A stretch of 64,000 nt of DNA. Origin: Nocardioides pinisoli. Lineage in GTDB: Bacteria > Actinomycetota > Actinomycetes > Propionibacteriales > Nocardioidaceae. The stretch's first letter is position 1. Each line of letters starts with the position of its first letter. The stretch lies in contig NZ_JANARS010000002.1 of the NCBI RefSeq assembly GCF_024199985.1, positions 1 through 64,000 of the forward strand. Direction: 5' to 3'. The translations under genes and the position numbers were made by a program. The notes beneath the pieces are model-generated. The model did no database searches. It was given only the letters and a program-made list of their open reading frames with translations, and was not told the origin of the DNA. This document shows, one piece after another, positions 1 through 7,069 of the stretch.

Positions 1-273
1 GCCGAGCTCGGCGACGCAGAACTCCGCCACCAGCGGGCACCCCTCACCCGCGATGGGCTCCTCATGCTCACGACCGCCGGCGGCCAGCGAGAACACGGCC
101 GCGTCGTGGATCGACTCCGGCGGATGCAGGTCCGCCCACTGCGCAGCGATCGTGAGAAGGTCGGCCGCAGCCCGGTCCTCGGTCGCCTTGCGGTCGCGGG
201 CGAGCGCGAGCAGGTCACGGGCGGTGAGGTCCTCCACCTCGCCTGCTCCGGATGTCACCAGCGCTTCGATCAT
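1..273 (-). CDS. DUF222/13E12-type HNH endonuclease family protein, N-terminal fragment
   Basis: The minus strand reads from ATG at 273 to the window edge, giving 91 codons without a stop. The translation begins MIEALVTSGAGEVEDLTARD and continues with an Ala-rich helical stretch containing LLTIAAQWADLHPP. That resembles the start of actinobacterial DUF222 proteins (13E12 repeat family), which usually carry an HNH nuclease domain near the C-terminus. The HNH part would lie outside the window, so nuclease function is inferred only. Such genes occur in many copies in Nocardioides-like genomes and often sit beside short palindromic repeats, as here (402-507). Confidence 0.6.
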   Translation of the reverse strand, partial: MIEALVTSGAGEVEDLTARDLLALARDRKATEDRAAADLLTIAAQWADLHPPESIHDAAVFSLAAGGREHEEPIAGEGCPLVAEFCVAELG

Positions 274-401
274 GTGTTCGATCTTACGCTCGACCACCGA
301 CAACGACCCCCGACAGCAGACGCGGCCGTGGACGGTTGCTCGCTGGGGTTTGGCGGCTGGTTCCCAGACGGGACTTCGTCCCTCCTCGAACTGAGGGCCG
401 G

Positions 402-532
402 GGTCTCGATACGCCCGCTCGTTCCTCGCGGGCTACTCGACCAGCGGGGGCGGCGGGTGCTGGGTCTCGATACGCCCGCTCGTCCCTCGCGGGCTACTCG
501 ACCAGCGAGGTGCGTGGGTTGCTCGACCAGCG
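402..532. repeat. Tandem copies of a 45-bp imperfect palindromic repeat
   Basis: Copy 1 (402-446) and copy 2 (463-507) match at 44 of 45 positions. A truncated third copy keeps only the right end (522-532). Each copy starts ggtctcgata and ends ctcgaccagcg, with a central gcccgc/gcgggc stem around a 9-nt loop. The outer ends are also roughly inverted (ggtctcgata against ggtcgagta). Elements sharing these ends recur at 51946-51998 and 59214-59269. This looks like a small non-coding dispersed repeat family. The interval 274-551 contains no gene. Confidence 0.8.
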
Positions 533-551
533 GGGAACCAGCGGGCGCGCC

Positions 552-914
552 TCAGGACCGCCGGGAGGCGCAGGTGATGCAGGTGCGCGCGGCGGGGAGC
601 GCCTCGAGCCGGGCGTCGCCGATCGCAGCGCCGCAGACTTCGCAGACGCCGTAGGTGGCGTCGTCGACGCGCGCCAGCGCGGCGTCGAGCTCGGCGAGGT
701 GGTGGCGCACCTGGCGCACGAGGGCGCCGATCTGCGACCTCTCGAAGGCGATGGTCGTGCCCTCGGGGTCGTGCTCGTCGTCGGCGTTGGTGTCGAGCGA
801 CGCCGCGACGACCGAGTCGTAGTCGCCGGTCAGGCTCGCCAGGCGCTCGAGCGTCTGCTCGCGCTCACGCTGCAACCGCGACCGGGGATCGTCCACCCAC
901 CCATGGTGCCCCAC
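552..914 (-). CDS. TraR/DksA family C4-type zinc-finger protein
   Basis: This encodes 120 aa. The N-terminal half is a charged helical region (RLQREREQTLERLASL) that probably forms a coiled coil. The C-terminal part carries the DksA/TraR zinc finger, with CEVCG and CITC as the paired cysteines near residues 92-115. DksA-type proteins enter the RNA polymerase secondary channel and alter promoter choice; short actinobacterial members are often annotated only by the zinc finger. The ATG at 914 was chosen, but a GTG twelve nt or so downstream would also keep both motifs. The gene is divergent from the kinase gene that follows. Confidence 0.8.
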   Translation of the reverse strand: MGHHGWVDDPRSRLQREREQTLERLASLTGDYDSVVAASLDTNADDEHDPEGTTIAFERSQIGALVRQVRHHLAELDAALARVDDATYGVCEVCGAAIGDARLEALPAARTCITCASRRS

Positions 915-972
915 GAGTCCGACAGCGCCCCGCCGCGCGTGCCGTGATCGGGCGTGCGCCGTGCTCCGGCCG

Positions 973-984
973 TATCCTCGTGCC
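973..984 (+). promoter_or_regulatory. Leaderless-type -10 promoter of the Ser/Thr kinase gene
   Basis: A TATCCT hexamer at 973-978 is followed by only 6 nt before the GTG at 985. No ribosome binding site is present. This supports the 985 start over an in-frame GTG at 961. Confidence 0.55.
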
Positions 985-2718
985 GTGACGACGTCCCCGA
1001 AGGCGCCGCCGCCCGGGCTGACCGTCGGCGGCTACGCACTGCGTGCCCGCCTGGGTGAGGGCGGCATGGGCGTGGTGCACCTCGGGCAGAGGCCGGGGGA
1101 GCGCCCGGTGGCGATCAAGGTCCTGCGCCCGCACGTCGTCGGCGACGACGAGGCCCGGCGCCGGCTGGCGCGCGAGGTGAGCTCGCTGAGCCGGATCCGC
1201 AGCCGTCGCATCGCCGAGATCGTCGACGCCGACCCGTTCGGCGAGATCCCCTTCGTCGCGACGCGCTACGTGCCCGGGCTCTCCCTGCACGACCACGTGC
1301 AGGAGGAGGGGGCGCTGGAGGGTGCGGACCTCCTGTGGTTCGCCGACTGCCTCGCCGAGGCGCTCGAGGCGGTGCACTCCGTCGGGGTGCTGCACCGCGA
1401 CGTGAAGCCGTCCAACGTGATCATGGAGGGCCGCACGCCGATCCTCATCGACTTCGGCCTGGCGCGCGTCGCGGAGGACTCCCGCATCACGATGAACGGC
1501 TGGCTGCTCGGCACGCCCGGCTACCTCGCCCCCGAGATCCTCTACGGCGACGACGCCACCGCCGCCTCCGACGTGCACGCCTGGGCGGCCACCGTGGCCT
1601 ACGCCGGCACCGGCCGCGCGCCCTACGGCCGCGGGCCGTCGGTCGCGGTGATGGACCGCGTCCGCCGCAGCGAGCACGACCTCACCGGCCTCGACCCCGA
1701 CGTGCTCGAGCTGGTCGAGGAGGCGCTCGCGCCCGAGCCCGCCGACCGGCCCTCGCTCGAGGAGGTGCGCGACTGGCTCGAGGACCTCGGCACGCCCGGG
1801 TCCGACCACCGCGACCACGCGTCCGCCTCCCGCATGGCGAGCCCGGTCACGCTGCCCTACGTCGCCGGCGTCCGCCAGGACCTCGAGGCCCCGACCCGCG
1901 TCGGAAGCGCGGCCGCGCTCGCCGAGCCCTACGGCGGACCCGACGCGCCGCCCGTCGCGGAGTCCGTCGCTGAGCCCGTCCACTGGTCCCACGACTGGGA
2001 CCGGCCGGGCGACGACCGCCACGACGACACCGTCGGGTGGGGCGAGGCCGGCACCGCGCCGCACCGCCAGACGCGCCTGCTGCCGGACGGCTCGACCGAG
2101 TACGTCGCCGACTACGGGCCGCCCACCCGCCCGCACGTGCCGGCCGGCCAGCGGCTGCGTCGTACGCTCACGCTCCTCGCCGTCGGCGGCGTCGTCGCGG
2201 GCGCCATCACCCTCGCCCCCTACGTCGCGCTCGCCGTCCTCCTCGTCCTGGTCTGGCTGCTGCGCAGCGGCTCGCTGGCCGCGTCGTCCGCGGGCAACCG
2301 CCGCGACCGTCGCGGGGCGAGGTGGTACGACGGCATCCAGGTGCTGCTGGCCGCGCCGTGGCACGCGGTGGCCGGTCTCGGCGGCTCCCTCGTGCTCTTC
2401 CTCTGGAGCGCCGGCATCGCGTGCGCGGTCGCGCTCCTCTGCTTCGCGGCGTCGCTGTCACTGACGACCTCGCTCGCCGTCATCGGCGCGATGTTCGCCC
2501 TCTCCACCTGGTGGGGGCCGGGCTCGGAGCGGCTGCGCTCACCCGTCCGCCGCCTCGTCGACCCGCTCGCCCGCCGCGGCGTGCCGTGGCTGCTCGTCAC
2601 GCTGCTGGTCGCCGCCGCCGGGTCCGGCCTCGGGGCGGCGGCGTCCGCGCAGGGCACCAGCTGGACCCCCTACGACGCCGCGCCCTTCTCCGACGTACGG
2701 CTGCCCAGCTGGTTGTGA
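985..2718 (+). CDS. Membrane-anchored Ser/Thr protein kinase (PknB-like)
   Basis: This encodes 577 aa from GTG 985. The kinase domain occupies about residues 12-265: glycine loop RLGEGGMGVVHLG, ATP-binding lysine in VAIKVL, catalytic loop HRDVKPSN near residue 137, DFG near residue 156, and APE in the activation segment. A Pro/Asp-rich juxtamembrane linker follows, then several hydrophobic segments from about residue 393 to 560. No PASTA repeats or other extracellular sensor domain are seen, so it is not a canonical PknB. Actinobacterial Hanks-type kinases regulate growth, division and metabolism by Ser/Thr phosphorylation. The substrate is unknown. Confidence 0.9.
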   Translation: MTTSPKAPPPGLTVGGYALRARLGEGGMGVVHLGQRPGERPVAIKVLRPHVVGDDEARRRLAREVSSLSRIRSRRIAEIVDADPFGEIPFVATRYVPGLSLHDHVQEEGALEGADLLWFADCLAEALEAVHSVGVLHRDVKPSNVIMEGRTPILIDFGLARVAEDSRITMNGWLLGTPGYLAPEILYGDDATAASDVHAWAATVAYAGTGRAPYGRGPSVAVMDRVRRSEHDLTGLDPDVLELVEEALAPEPADRPSLEEVRDWLEDLGTPGSDHRDHASASRMASPVTLPYVAGVRQDLEAPTRVGSAAALAEPYGGPDAPPVAESVAEPVHWSHDWDRPGDDRHDDTVGWGEAGTAPHRQTRLLPDGSTEYVADYGPPTRPHVPAGQRLRRTLTLLAVGGVVAGAITLAPYVALAVLLVLVWLLRSGSLAASSAGNRRDRRGARWYDGIQVLLAAPWHAVAGLGGSLVLFLWSAGIACAVALLCFAASLSLTTSLAVIGAMFALSTWWGPGSERLRSPVRRLVDPLARRGVPWLLVTLLVAAAGSGLGAAASAQGTSWTPYDAAPFSDVRLPSWL

Positions 2719-2801
2719 CGCTGGTTGTGACGGACCTCGCCGTTCAGGCGGGCCGGAGCGGGGTACCTAGCGGGTTCACGCACCCGACAGCAGGAGGACC
2801 G

Positions 2802-3413
2802 ATGAGCTCGGACCAGCCCGACATCAGCAGCGAGATCGGCACGGATCCCGCCGTCGACGTCACCGGGGACAGCACCGACAACGAGAGCTACCACGGCTAC
2901 AGCGTCGACGACGAGAACCAGCCCCAGGGCGAGGGCGACAGCCTCGTCGACGACCGCGGCCTGGCCGAGCCGCTCGACGAGGGCTACTCGCCGCCGGAGA
3001 AGTGGTCGGCGGCGCAGGGCTTCGGCAACACCCCGCTCGAGGAGAGCCAGGGCGAGTCGCTCGACCAGCGGGTCGAGCAGGAGGTCCCCGAGCCCGACCC
3101 GTACGAGGTCGCGGGCGAGGAGGCCGCACGCGGCGACCTCGCGGCGATGGTGGCCGAGGACTCCTCGGATGGCGAGGCCGTGCAGGCCGAGCTGGAGGCC
3201 GCCGGTGGCGAGCGCGCGGGACGCCTCGTGGCCGCCGACGAAGGCGTGCGGACCGACACCGAGAAGGACCTCGTCGCCGAGGACGTCGGCATCGACGGTG
3301 CCGCGGCGGGCGCGGAGGAGGCGGCCGTCCACGTCGTCGACGACCCGGAGGTCGCAGACCCCGTTCTGCTCGACGCGGAGGTCGTGGACGAGGAGCCCAC
3401 AGGGCGCGAGTGA
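2802..3413 (+). CDS. DUF5709 domain-containing acidic protein
   Basis: This encodes 203 aa from ATG 2802 with an AGGAGG ribosome binding site just upstream. The protein is strongly acidic and has the features of DUF5709: an EPLDEGYSPPEKWSAAQGFG segment followed by ESLDQRVEQEVPEPDPY. It lacks a signal peptide and membrane segments, so it is probably cytoplasmic. No biochemical role is known to me for this family, which seems restricted to actinobacteria. It lies 83 nt downstream of the kinase gene and could share its transcript, although it has its own strong ribosome binding site. Confidence 0.8.
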   Translation: MSSDQPDISSEIGTDPAVDVTGDSTDNESYHGYSVDDENQPQGEGDSLVDDRGLAEPLDEGYSPPEKWSAAQGFGNTPLEESQGESLDQRVEQEVPEPDPYEVAGEEAARGDLAAMVAEDSSDGEAVQAELEAAGGERAGRLVAADEGVRTDTEKDLVAEDVGIDGAAAGAEEAAVHVVDDPEVADPVLLDAEVVDEEPTGRE

Positions 3414-3418
3414 TCGAC

Positions 3419-3457
3419 CGACGAGAGCCCTCGACCGACGGTCGGGGGCTCTCGTCG
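3419..3457 (+). terminator. Hairpin terminator after the DUF5709 gene
   Basis: A perfect 12-bp stem (3419-3430 with 3446-3457) encloses a second 5-bp stem (3432-3436 with 3440-3444). It begins 6 nt after the stop codon. There is no U-tract, as in many actinobacterial terminators. Confidence 0.7.
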
Positions 3458-3565
3458 TCCCCGGCCCCCGGGCGGGCGACCGGCGATCCACCCCAAGGTG
3501 GGTCTTCTCCCGACGCATCCTGCAGGTCTACGGTCCCTCTACCGACTCACGTGAGGGGACCCCCC

Positions 3566-4591
3566 ATGCACCACCGCACCCTTGCCGCACGTCGCATCGG
3601 CGTCGCGGTCACTGCACTCGCCCTCGGGATGGGCATGTCGACGCCGTCGTTCGGCGCGCCGGCCAAGGACAAGGCCACCGACTGCATCGACTACGGCGAG
3701 GTCACGACCGGACCCGCCGGCACGATCCCGCGCGACGACCTCCACACCGTTTACAAGGACCCGCTGGCGCAGGCGGCCAAGGCGGCCGCCCGCACCTCGG
3801 CGAAAGGCAAGCCCGGTGCGGGGACGACCGCCGCAGCCTTCGAGCCGGTGACCATCCCGGTGCGCTTCCACGTGATCGCCAAGGACCGCGGCCAGGAGGG
3901 CGGCGACGTCTCCGACGCCCGCATCGCCGAGCAGATCCGAGTGCTCGACAAGGCCTACGCACCGCACGGGTTCTCCTTCGAGCTCGAGAAGATCACCCGC
4001 ACCTACGAGCCTCAGTGGTTCAACCTGATCTCCTCCAACGGCGCCGAGCCCCGCTTCTACCGCGGCGGTGGCAAGGAGGTCGCGATGAAGAAGGCGCTCT
4101 ACGGCGACAGCACGTCGGAGACGCTCAACATCTACTCCGCCTCCCTCGGCCAGTCGCTCCTCGGCTGGGCCTACTTCCCGTCCGACTTCGACGCCGAGGC
4201 CACCGGGGGCAACCCGCTCCCGCAGTACCGCGACGGCGTCGTCGTCGACTACCGCAGCCTTCCGAGCGTCCCGCGGGACACCGGTGACACCAGCGTCTAC
4301 TCGGTCTACGGCGAGGGCGACACCGCCACCCACGAGGTCGGGCACTGGCTCGAGCTCTACCACACGTTCCAGGGCGGCTGCTCCGAGCCGGGCGACTACG
4401 TCGCCGACACCGCACCCGAGGCCTCGCCGGCCTTCCAGTGCCCGGTGGGCCGGGACACGTGCGCCGGTGGCGGCGTCGACCCGATCACCAACTTCATGGA
4501 CTACACCTACGACTCCTGCATGACCGAGTTCACCAAGGGTCAAGAGGCCCGCATGCAGATGGCGTGGACGGAGTACCGCGCCATCGGGTGA
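3566..4591 (+). CDS. Secreted zinc metalloprotease, peptidase family M43 (pappalysin-like)
   Basis: This encodes 341 aa from ATG 3566. It has a Sec signal peptide (basic MHHRTLAARR, hydrophobic core, cleavage near FGA-APA). The catalytic zinc motif HEVGHWLELYH at about residues 256-266 is the metzincin HExxHxxxxxH signature, and the Met-turn is in NFMDYTYDSCM. Six or more cysteines lie around the active site, consistent with disulfides in an exported enzyme. The length and motifs fit bacterial M43 zymogens, with residues 30-100 as a probable propeptide. It is followed by another secreted gene, but the 153-nt gap suggests separate transcription. Confidence 0.88.
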   Translation: MHHRTLAARRIGVAVTALALGMGMSTPSFGAPAKDKATDCIDYGEVTTGPAGTIPRDDLHTVYKDPLAQAAKAAARTSAKGKPGAGTTAAAFEPVTIPVRFHVIAKDRGQEGGDVSDARIAEQIRVLDKAYAPHGFSFELEKITRTYEPQWFNLISSNGAEPRFYRGGGKEVAMKKALYGDSTSETLNIYSASLGQSLLGWAYFPSDFDAEATGGNPLPQYRDGVVVDYRSLPSVPRDTGDTSVYSVYGEGDTATHEVGHWLELYHTFQGGCSEPGDYVADTAPEASPAFQCPVGRDTCAGGGVDPITNFMDYTYDSCMTEFTKGQEARMQMAWTEYRAIG

Positions 4592-4744
4592 CACGTGGCC
4601 CCGACCTCACCCGGGCGGAACCCACTGGAGCGTGATCCGCGAACTGTACGAGAACTGTGCGGGTCGCTGTTCGTGGCCGGTGCCCGGGCGAGGCGGTGGA
4701 CTTCTCCTGCCGTGACCCACAGGGGGTCCGGGGGAGGGACACAC

Positions 4745-5161
4745 ATGGGCATCACCACCGTCCGACGCCTCGGCGTCGTCACCGCCGGCGCAGCGGCCGC
4801 GATCGCCGTGACCGCGGCGAGCGCCAGCGCGCACCACTGCTTCATCCCGATGTACTCGCTCGACGGGCCGTCCTCGTCGAACTGGTTCGTCGTCTCGGCC
4901 GAGATGGGGGCGGGCTTCGAGGGCTACACCGCGGCCTGCGCCGGCGCGCGCGACGCCGGTTACGCCGCGCTGCGCGACGCGGGCCTGCCGGTCGCGCTCA
5001 AGGTCTTCGAGAAGATGACCATCGGCGACCCGAAGCACACCGGCCGCACCAACCCCAACGGGGCCGACGGCAAGGGCCTGGAGTACTTCGCCGAGGGCTC
5101 GCCGCTGCCGGGGGAGATGGTGGCCACCTACGTCGCCGGGGCAGACGCCTACGACTGCTGA
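4745..5161 (+). CDS. Small secreted protein of unknown function
   Basis: This encodes 138 aa from ATG 4745, behind a purine-rich ribosome binding site (gggggaggga). It has a clear signal peptide with an Ala-rich core ending ASASA, so the mature protein starts HHCFIPMYSLDG and is about 110 aa. Three cysteines remain in the mature part, one of them the last residue. I do not recognise a domain. The exposed N-terminal His-His-Cys after cleavage could bind a metal, but that is speculation. Confidence 0.75.
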   Translation: MGITTVRRLGVVTAGAAAAIAVTAASASAHHCFIPMYSLDGPSSSNWFVVSAEMGAGFEGYTAACAGARDAGYAALRDAGLPVALKVFEKMTIGDPKHTGRTNPNGADGKGLEYFAEGSPLPGEMVATYVAGADAYDC

Positions 5162-5187
5162 ACCGGCCGCAGGTCTGGGGGGACGTC

Positions 5188-5230
5188 CGTGCCCCGGGTG
5201 CCGCTCGTGGGGGGTGGCACCCGGGGCACG
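5188..5230. terminator. GC-rich hairpin after the small secreted protein gene
   Basis: A perfect 15-bp stem pairs 5188-5202 with 5216-5230 around a 13-nt loop, 27 nt after the stop codon. No U-tract follows. Confidence 0.65.
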
Positions 5231-5298
5231 TGCGTGCACGGCGACCGGATGGCGAGACGCACGTCTCAGGGTCGCGGGATCGGTGTCACCATGGGTGC

Positions 5299-5328
5299 GT
5301 GAGCACCAGCACCATCATCATTGCCTAG
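5299..5328 (+). CDS. Attenuator leader peptide VSTSTIIIA
   Basis: GTG at 5299 opens a nine-codon reading frame ending in TAG at 5326-5328. Codons 6-8 are three consecutive isoleucine codons (atc atc att). It lies upstream of an intrinsic terminator (5354-5379) and the citramalate synthase gene, whose pathway leads to isoleucine. The arrangement is that of a classical ribosome-mediated attenuator: scarce charged tRNA-Ile stalls the ribosome on the Ile codons. No ribosome binding site is obvious, so the leader may itself be translated from a leaderless transcript. Confidence 0.7.
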   Translation: MSTSTIIIA

Positions 5329-5353
5329 CGCGACGGGACTCCCCGCCGCGCCG

Positions 5354-5379
5354 ACCTCCTGCACCCCAGGAGGTTTTTT
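5354..5379 (+). terminator. Intrinsic terminator of the isoleucine attenuator before cimA
   Basis: An 8-bp stem (5354-5361 with 5367-5374) has a 5-nt loop and runs directly into six T residues (5374-5379). It is the only hairpin with a clean U-tract that I saw in the window. A second copy of its left arm, cctcctg, lies downstream at 5389-5395 and could compete for the right arm. The spacing after the leader peptide is 25 nt. Confidence 0.75.
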
Positions 5380-5412
5380 CATGCCCCGCCTCCTGACACC
5401 GAGAGACCTCCG

Positions 5413-7005
5413 ATGGACCTCCACGGCTCGTTCCACGTCTACGACACCACCCTGCGCGACGGCGCCCAGCAGGAGGGCCTCAACCTCTCGGTCGCCGACA
5501 AGCTGAGCATCGCCAAGCAGCTCGACGGCCTGGGCGTGGGCTACATCGAGGGCGGCTGGCCGGGCTCCAACCCCAAGGACACCGAGTTCTTCCGCCGCGC
5601 GGCTGCGGAGCTCGACCTGCGCCACGCGCGGCTCGCGGCCTTCGGCGCCACCCGCCGGGCCGGCGTACGCGCCGCGGACGACCCGCTCGTGGCCGCCCTC
5701 CGCGACTCCGGGGCAGGCGTGGTCACCCTCGTGGCGAAGTCGCACGACCGCCACGTCGAGCTCGCCCTGCGCACCACGCTCGAGGAGAACCTCGCGATGG
5801 TGCGCGACACCGTCACCCACCTGCGCGAGGAGGGCCAGACGGTGTTCCTCGACGCGGAGCACTTCTTCGACGGCTACCGCGCCAACCGGGCGTACGCACT
5901 GGAGGTGCTGCGCACCGCCGCCGAGGCCGGCGCCGAGGTGGTCGCGCTCTGCGACACGAACGGCGGTATGCTGCCCGACTGGGTCTCCGACGTGGTCCTC
6001 GACGTCATCGAGACGACCGGTGCCCGCGTCGGCATCCACGCCCACAACGACTCCGGCTGCGCGGTCGCCAACTCCCTGGCCGCCGTCGCCGCCGGGGCGT
6101 CCCACGTCCAGGGCTGCATCAACGGCTACGGGGAGCGCACCGGCAACGCCGACCTCGTCACGGTCGTCGCCAACCTCGAGACCAAGCTCGACCGGGCCGT
6201 GCTCCCGCAGGGCCTGCTGCGCGAGGCGACGCGCATCGCGCACGCGGTCGCGGAGGTCACCAACGTGCCGCCCGCCTCGCGCCAGCCCTATGTCGGCACG
6301 TCGGCGTTCGCGCACAAGGCGGGGCTGCACGCCAGCGCGATCAAGGTCGACCCCGACCTCTACCAGCACCTCGACCCGCTGGTCGTCGGCAACGACATGC
6401 GGCTGCTCGTCTCCGACATGGCCGGGCGGGCCTCGATCGAGCTCAAGGGCCGCGAGCTCGGCTACGACCTGTCGGACGGCTCGCCCGAGATGAGGGAGCT
6501 GGTCACCCGCGTCACCGAGCGCGTCAAGGCCATGGAGCAGCGCGGCTACACCTTCGAGGCCGCCGACGCCTCCTTCGAGCTGCTGCTCGCCGAGGAGGTC
6601 GAGGGATCGCGGCCGTCGTACTTCGACGTCGAGTCCTGGCGGGTGATCACCGAAACCCGCACCGACGGGGAGGCGATCTCGGAGGCGACGGTGAAGCTGC
6701 GTGCCGAGGGGGTGCGCTACGTCGTCACGGGCGAGGGCAACGGCCCGGTCAACGCCCTCGACGCCGCGCTGCGCGAGGCCATCGGCCAGGCCTTCCCGGA
6801 GGTCGCGAAGTTCGAGCTGATCGACTACAAGGTGCGCATCCTCGACCAGGGTCACGGCACCGACGCCATCACCCGGGTGCTCATCGAGACCACGGACGGC
6901 GAGTCGTCGTGGGTCACCGTCGGCGTGGGTGCCAACGTGATCGAGGCGTCGTGGGGCGCGCTCGTCGACGGGCTCACCTTCGGCCTGCGGCGCCACCACC
7001 GCTGA
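5413..7005 (+). CDS. cimA: (R)-citramalate synthase
   Basis: This encodes 530 aa. It condenses pyruvate with acetyl-CoA to citramalate, opening the threonine-independent route to 2-oxobutyrate and isoleucine. The N-terminal TIM barrel has the DTTLRDGAQQEG signature and the metal-binding HAHND near residues 209-213. The C-terminal 150 residues form a LeuA-type allosteric dimerisation domain. The length and the GGWPGSNPKD segment fit the CimA branch rather than LeuA. The preceding Ile-codon attenuator supports this call, because expression would respond to isoleucine. The start at 5413 was chosen because an upstream ATG at 5381 is out of frame. Confidence 0.9.
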   Translation: MDLHGSFHVYDTTLRDGAQQEGLNLSVADKLSIAKQLDGLGVGYIEGGWPGSNPKDTEFFRRAAAELDLRHARLAAFGATRRAGVRAADDPLVAALRDSGAGVVTLVAKSHDRHVELALRTTLEENLAMVRDTVTHLREEGQTVFLDAEHFFDGYRANRAYALEVLRTAAEAGAEVVALCDTNGGMLPDWVSDVVLDVIETTGARVGIHAHNDSGCAVANSLAAVAAGASHVQGCINGYGERTGNADLVTVVANLETKLDRAVLPQGLLREATRIAHAVAEVTNVPPASRQPYVGTSAFAHKAGLHASAIKVDPDLYQHLDPLVVGNDMRLLVSDMAGRASIELKGRELGYDLSDGSPEMRELVTRVTERVKAMEQRGYTFEAADASFELLLAEEVEGSRPSYFDVESWRVITETRTDGEAISEATVKLRAEGVRYVVTGEGNGPVNALDAALREAIGQAFPEVAKFELIDYKVRILDQGHGTDAITRVLIETTDGESSWVTVGVGANVIEASWGALVDGLTFGLRRHHR

Positions 7006-7008
7006 CGA

Positions 7009-7048
7009 CGACGGCGCCACCACCGGGGACCGGGTGGTGGCGCCGTCG
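7009..7048. terminator. Bidirectional hairpin terminator between convergent genes
   Basis: A perfect 16-bp stem (7009-7024 with 7033-7048) with an 8-nt loop lies between the convergent stops of cimA and the LVIVD-repeat gene. It can serve both strands. Confidence 0.8.
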
Positions 7049-7069
7049 CCAGCGTTCAGAGGCTGGTGC

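Noticed and set aside
865..2364. A 499-codon minus-strand frame opposite the Ser/Thr kinase.
   Set aside because: It is an antisense shadow; the plus strand contains all kinase motifs in order.
5381..5506. An ATG at 5381 preceded by an AGGAGG sequence.
   Set aside because: It is out of frame with cimA, gives only a short Arg/Ser-rich peptide, and its apparent ribosome binding site is the right arm of the attenuator terminator.
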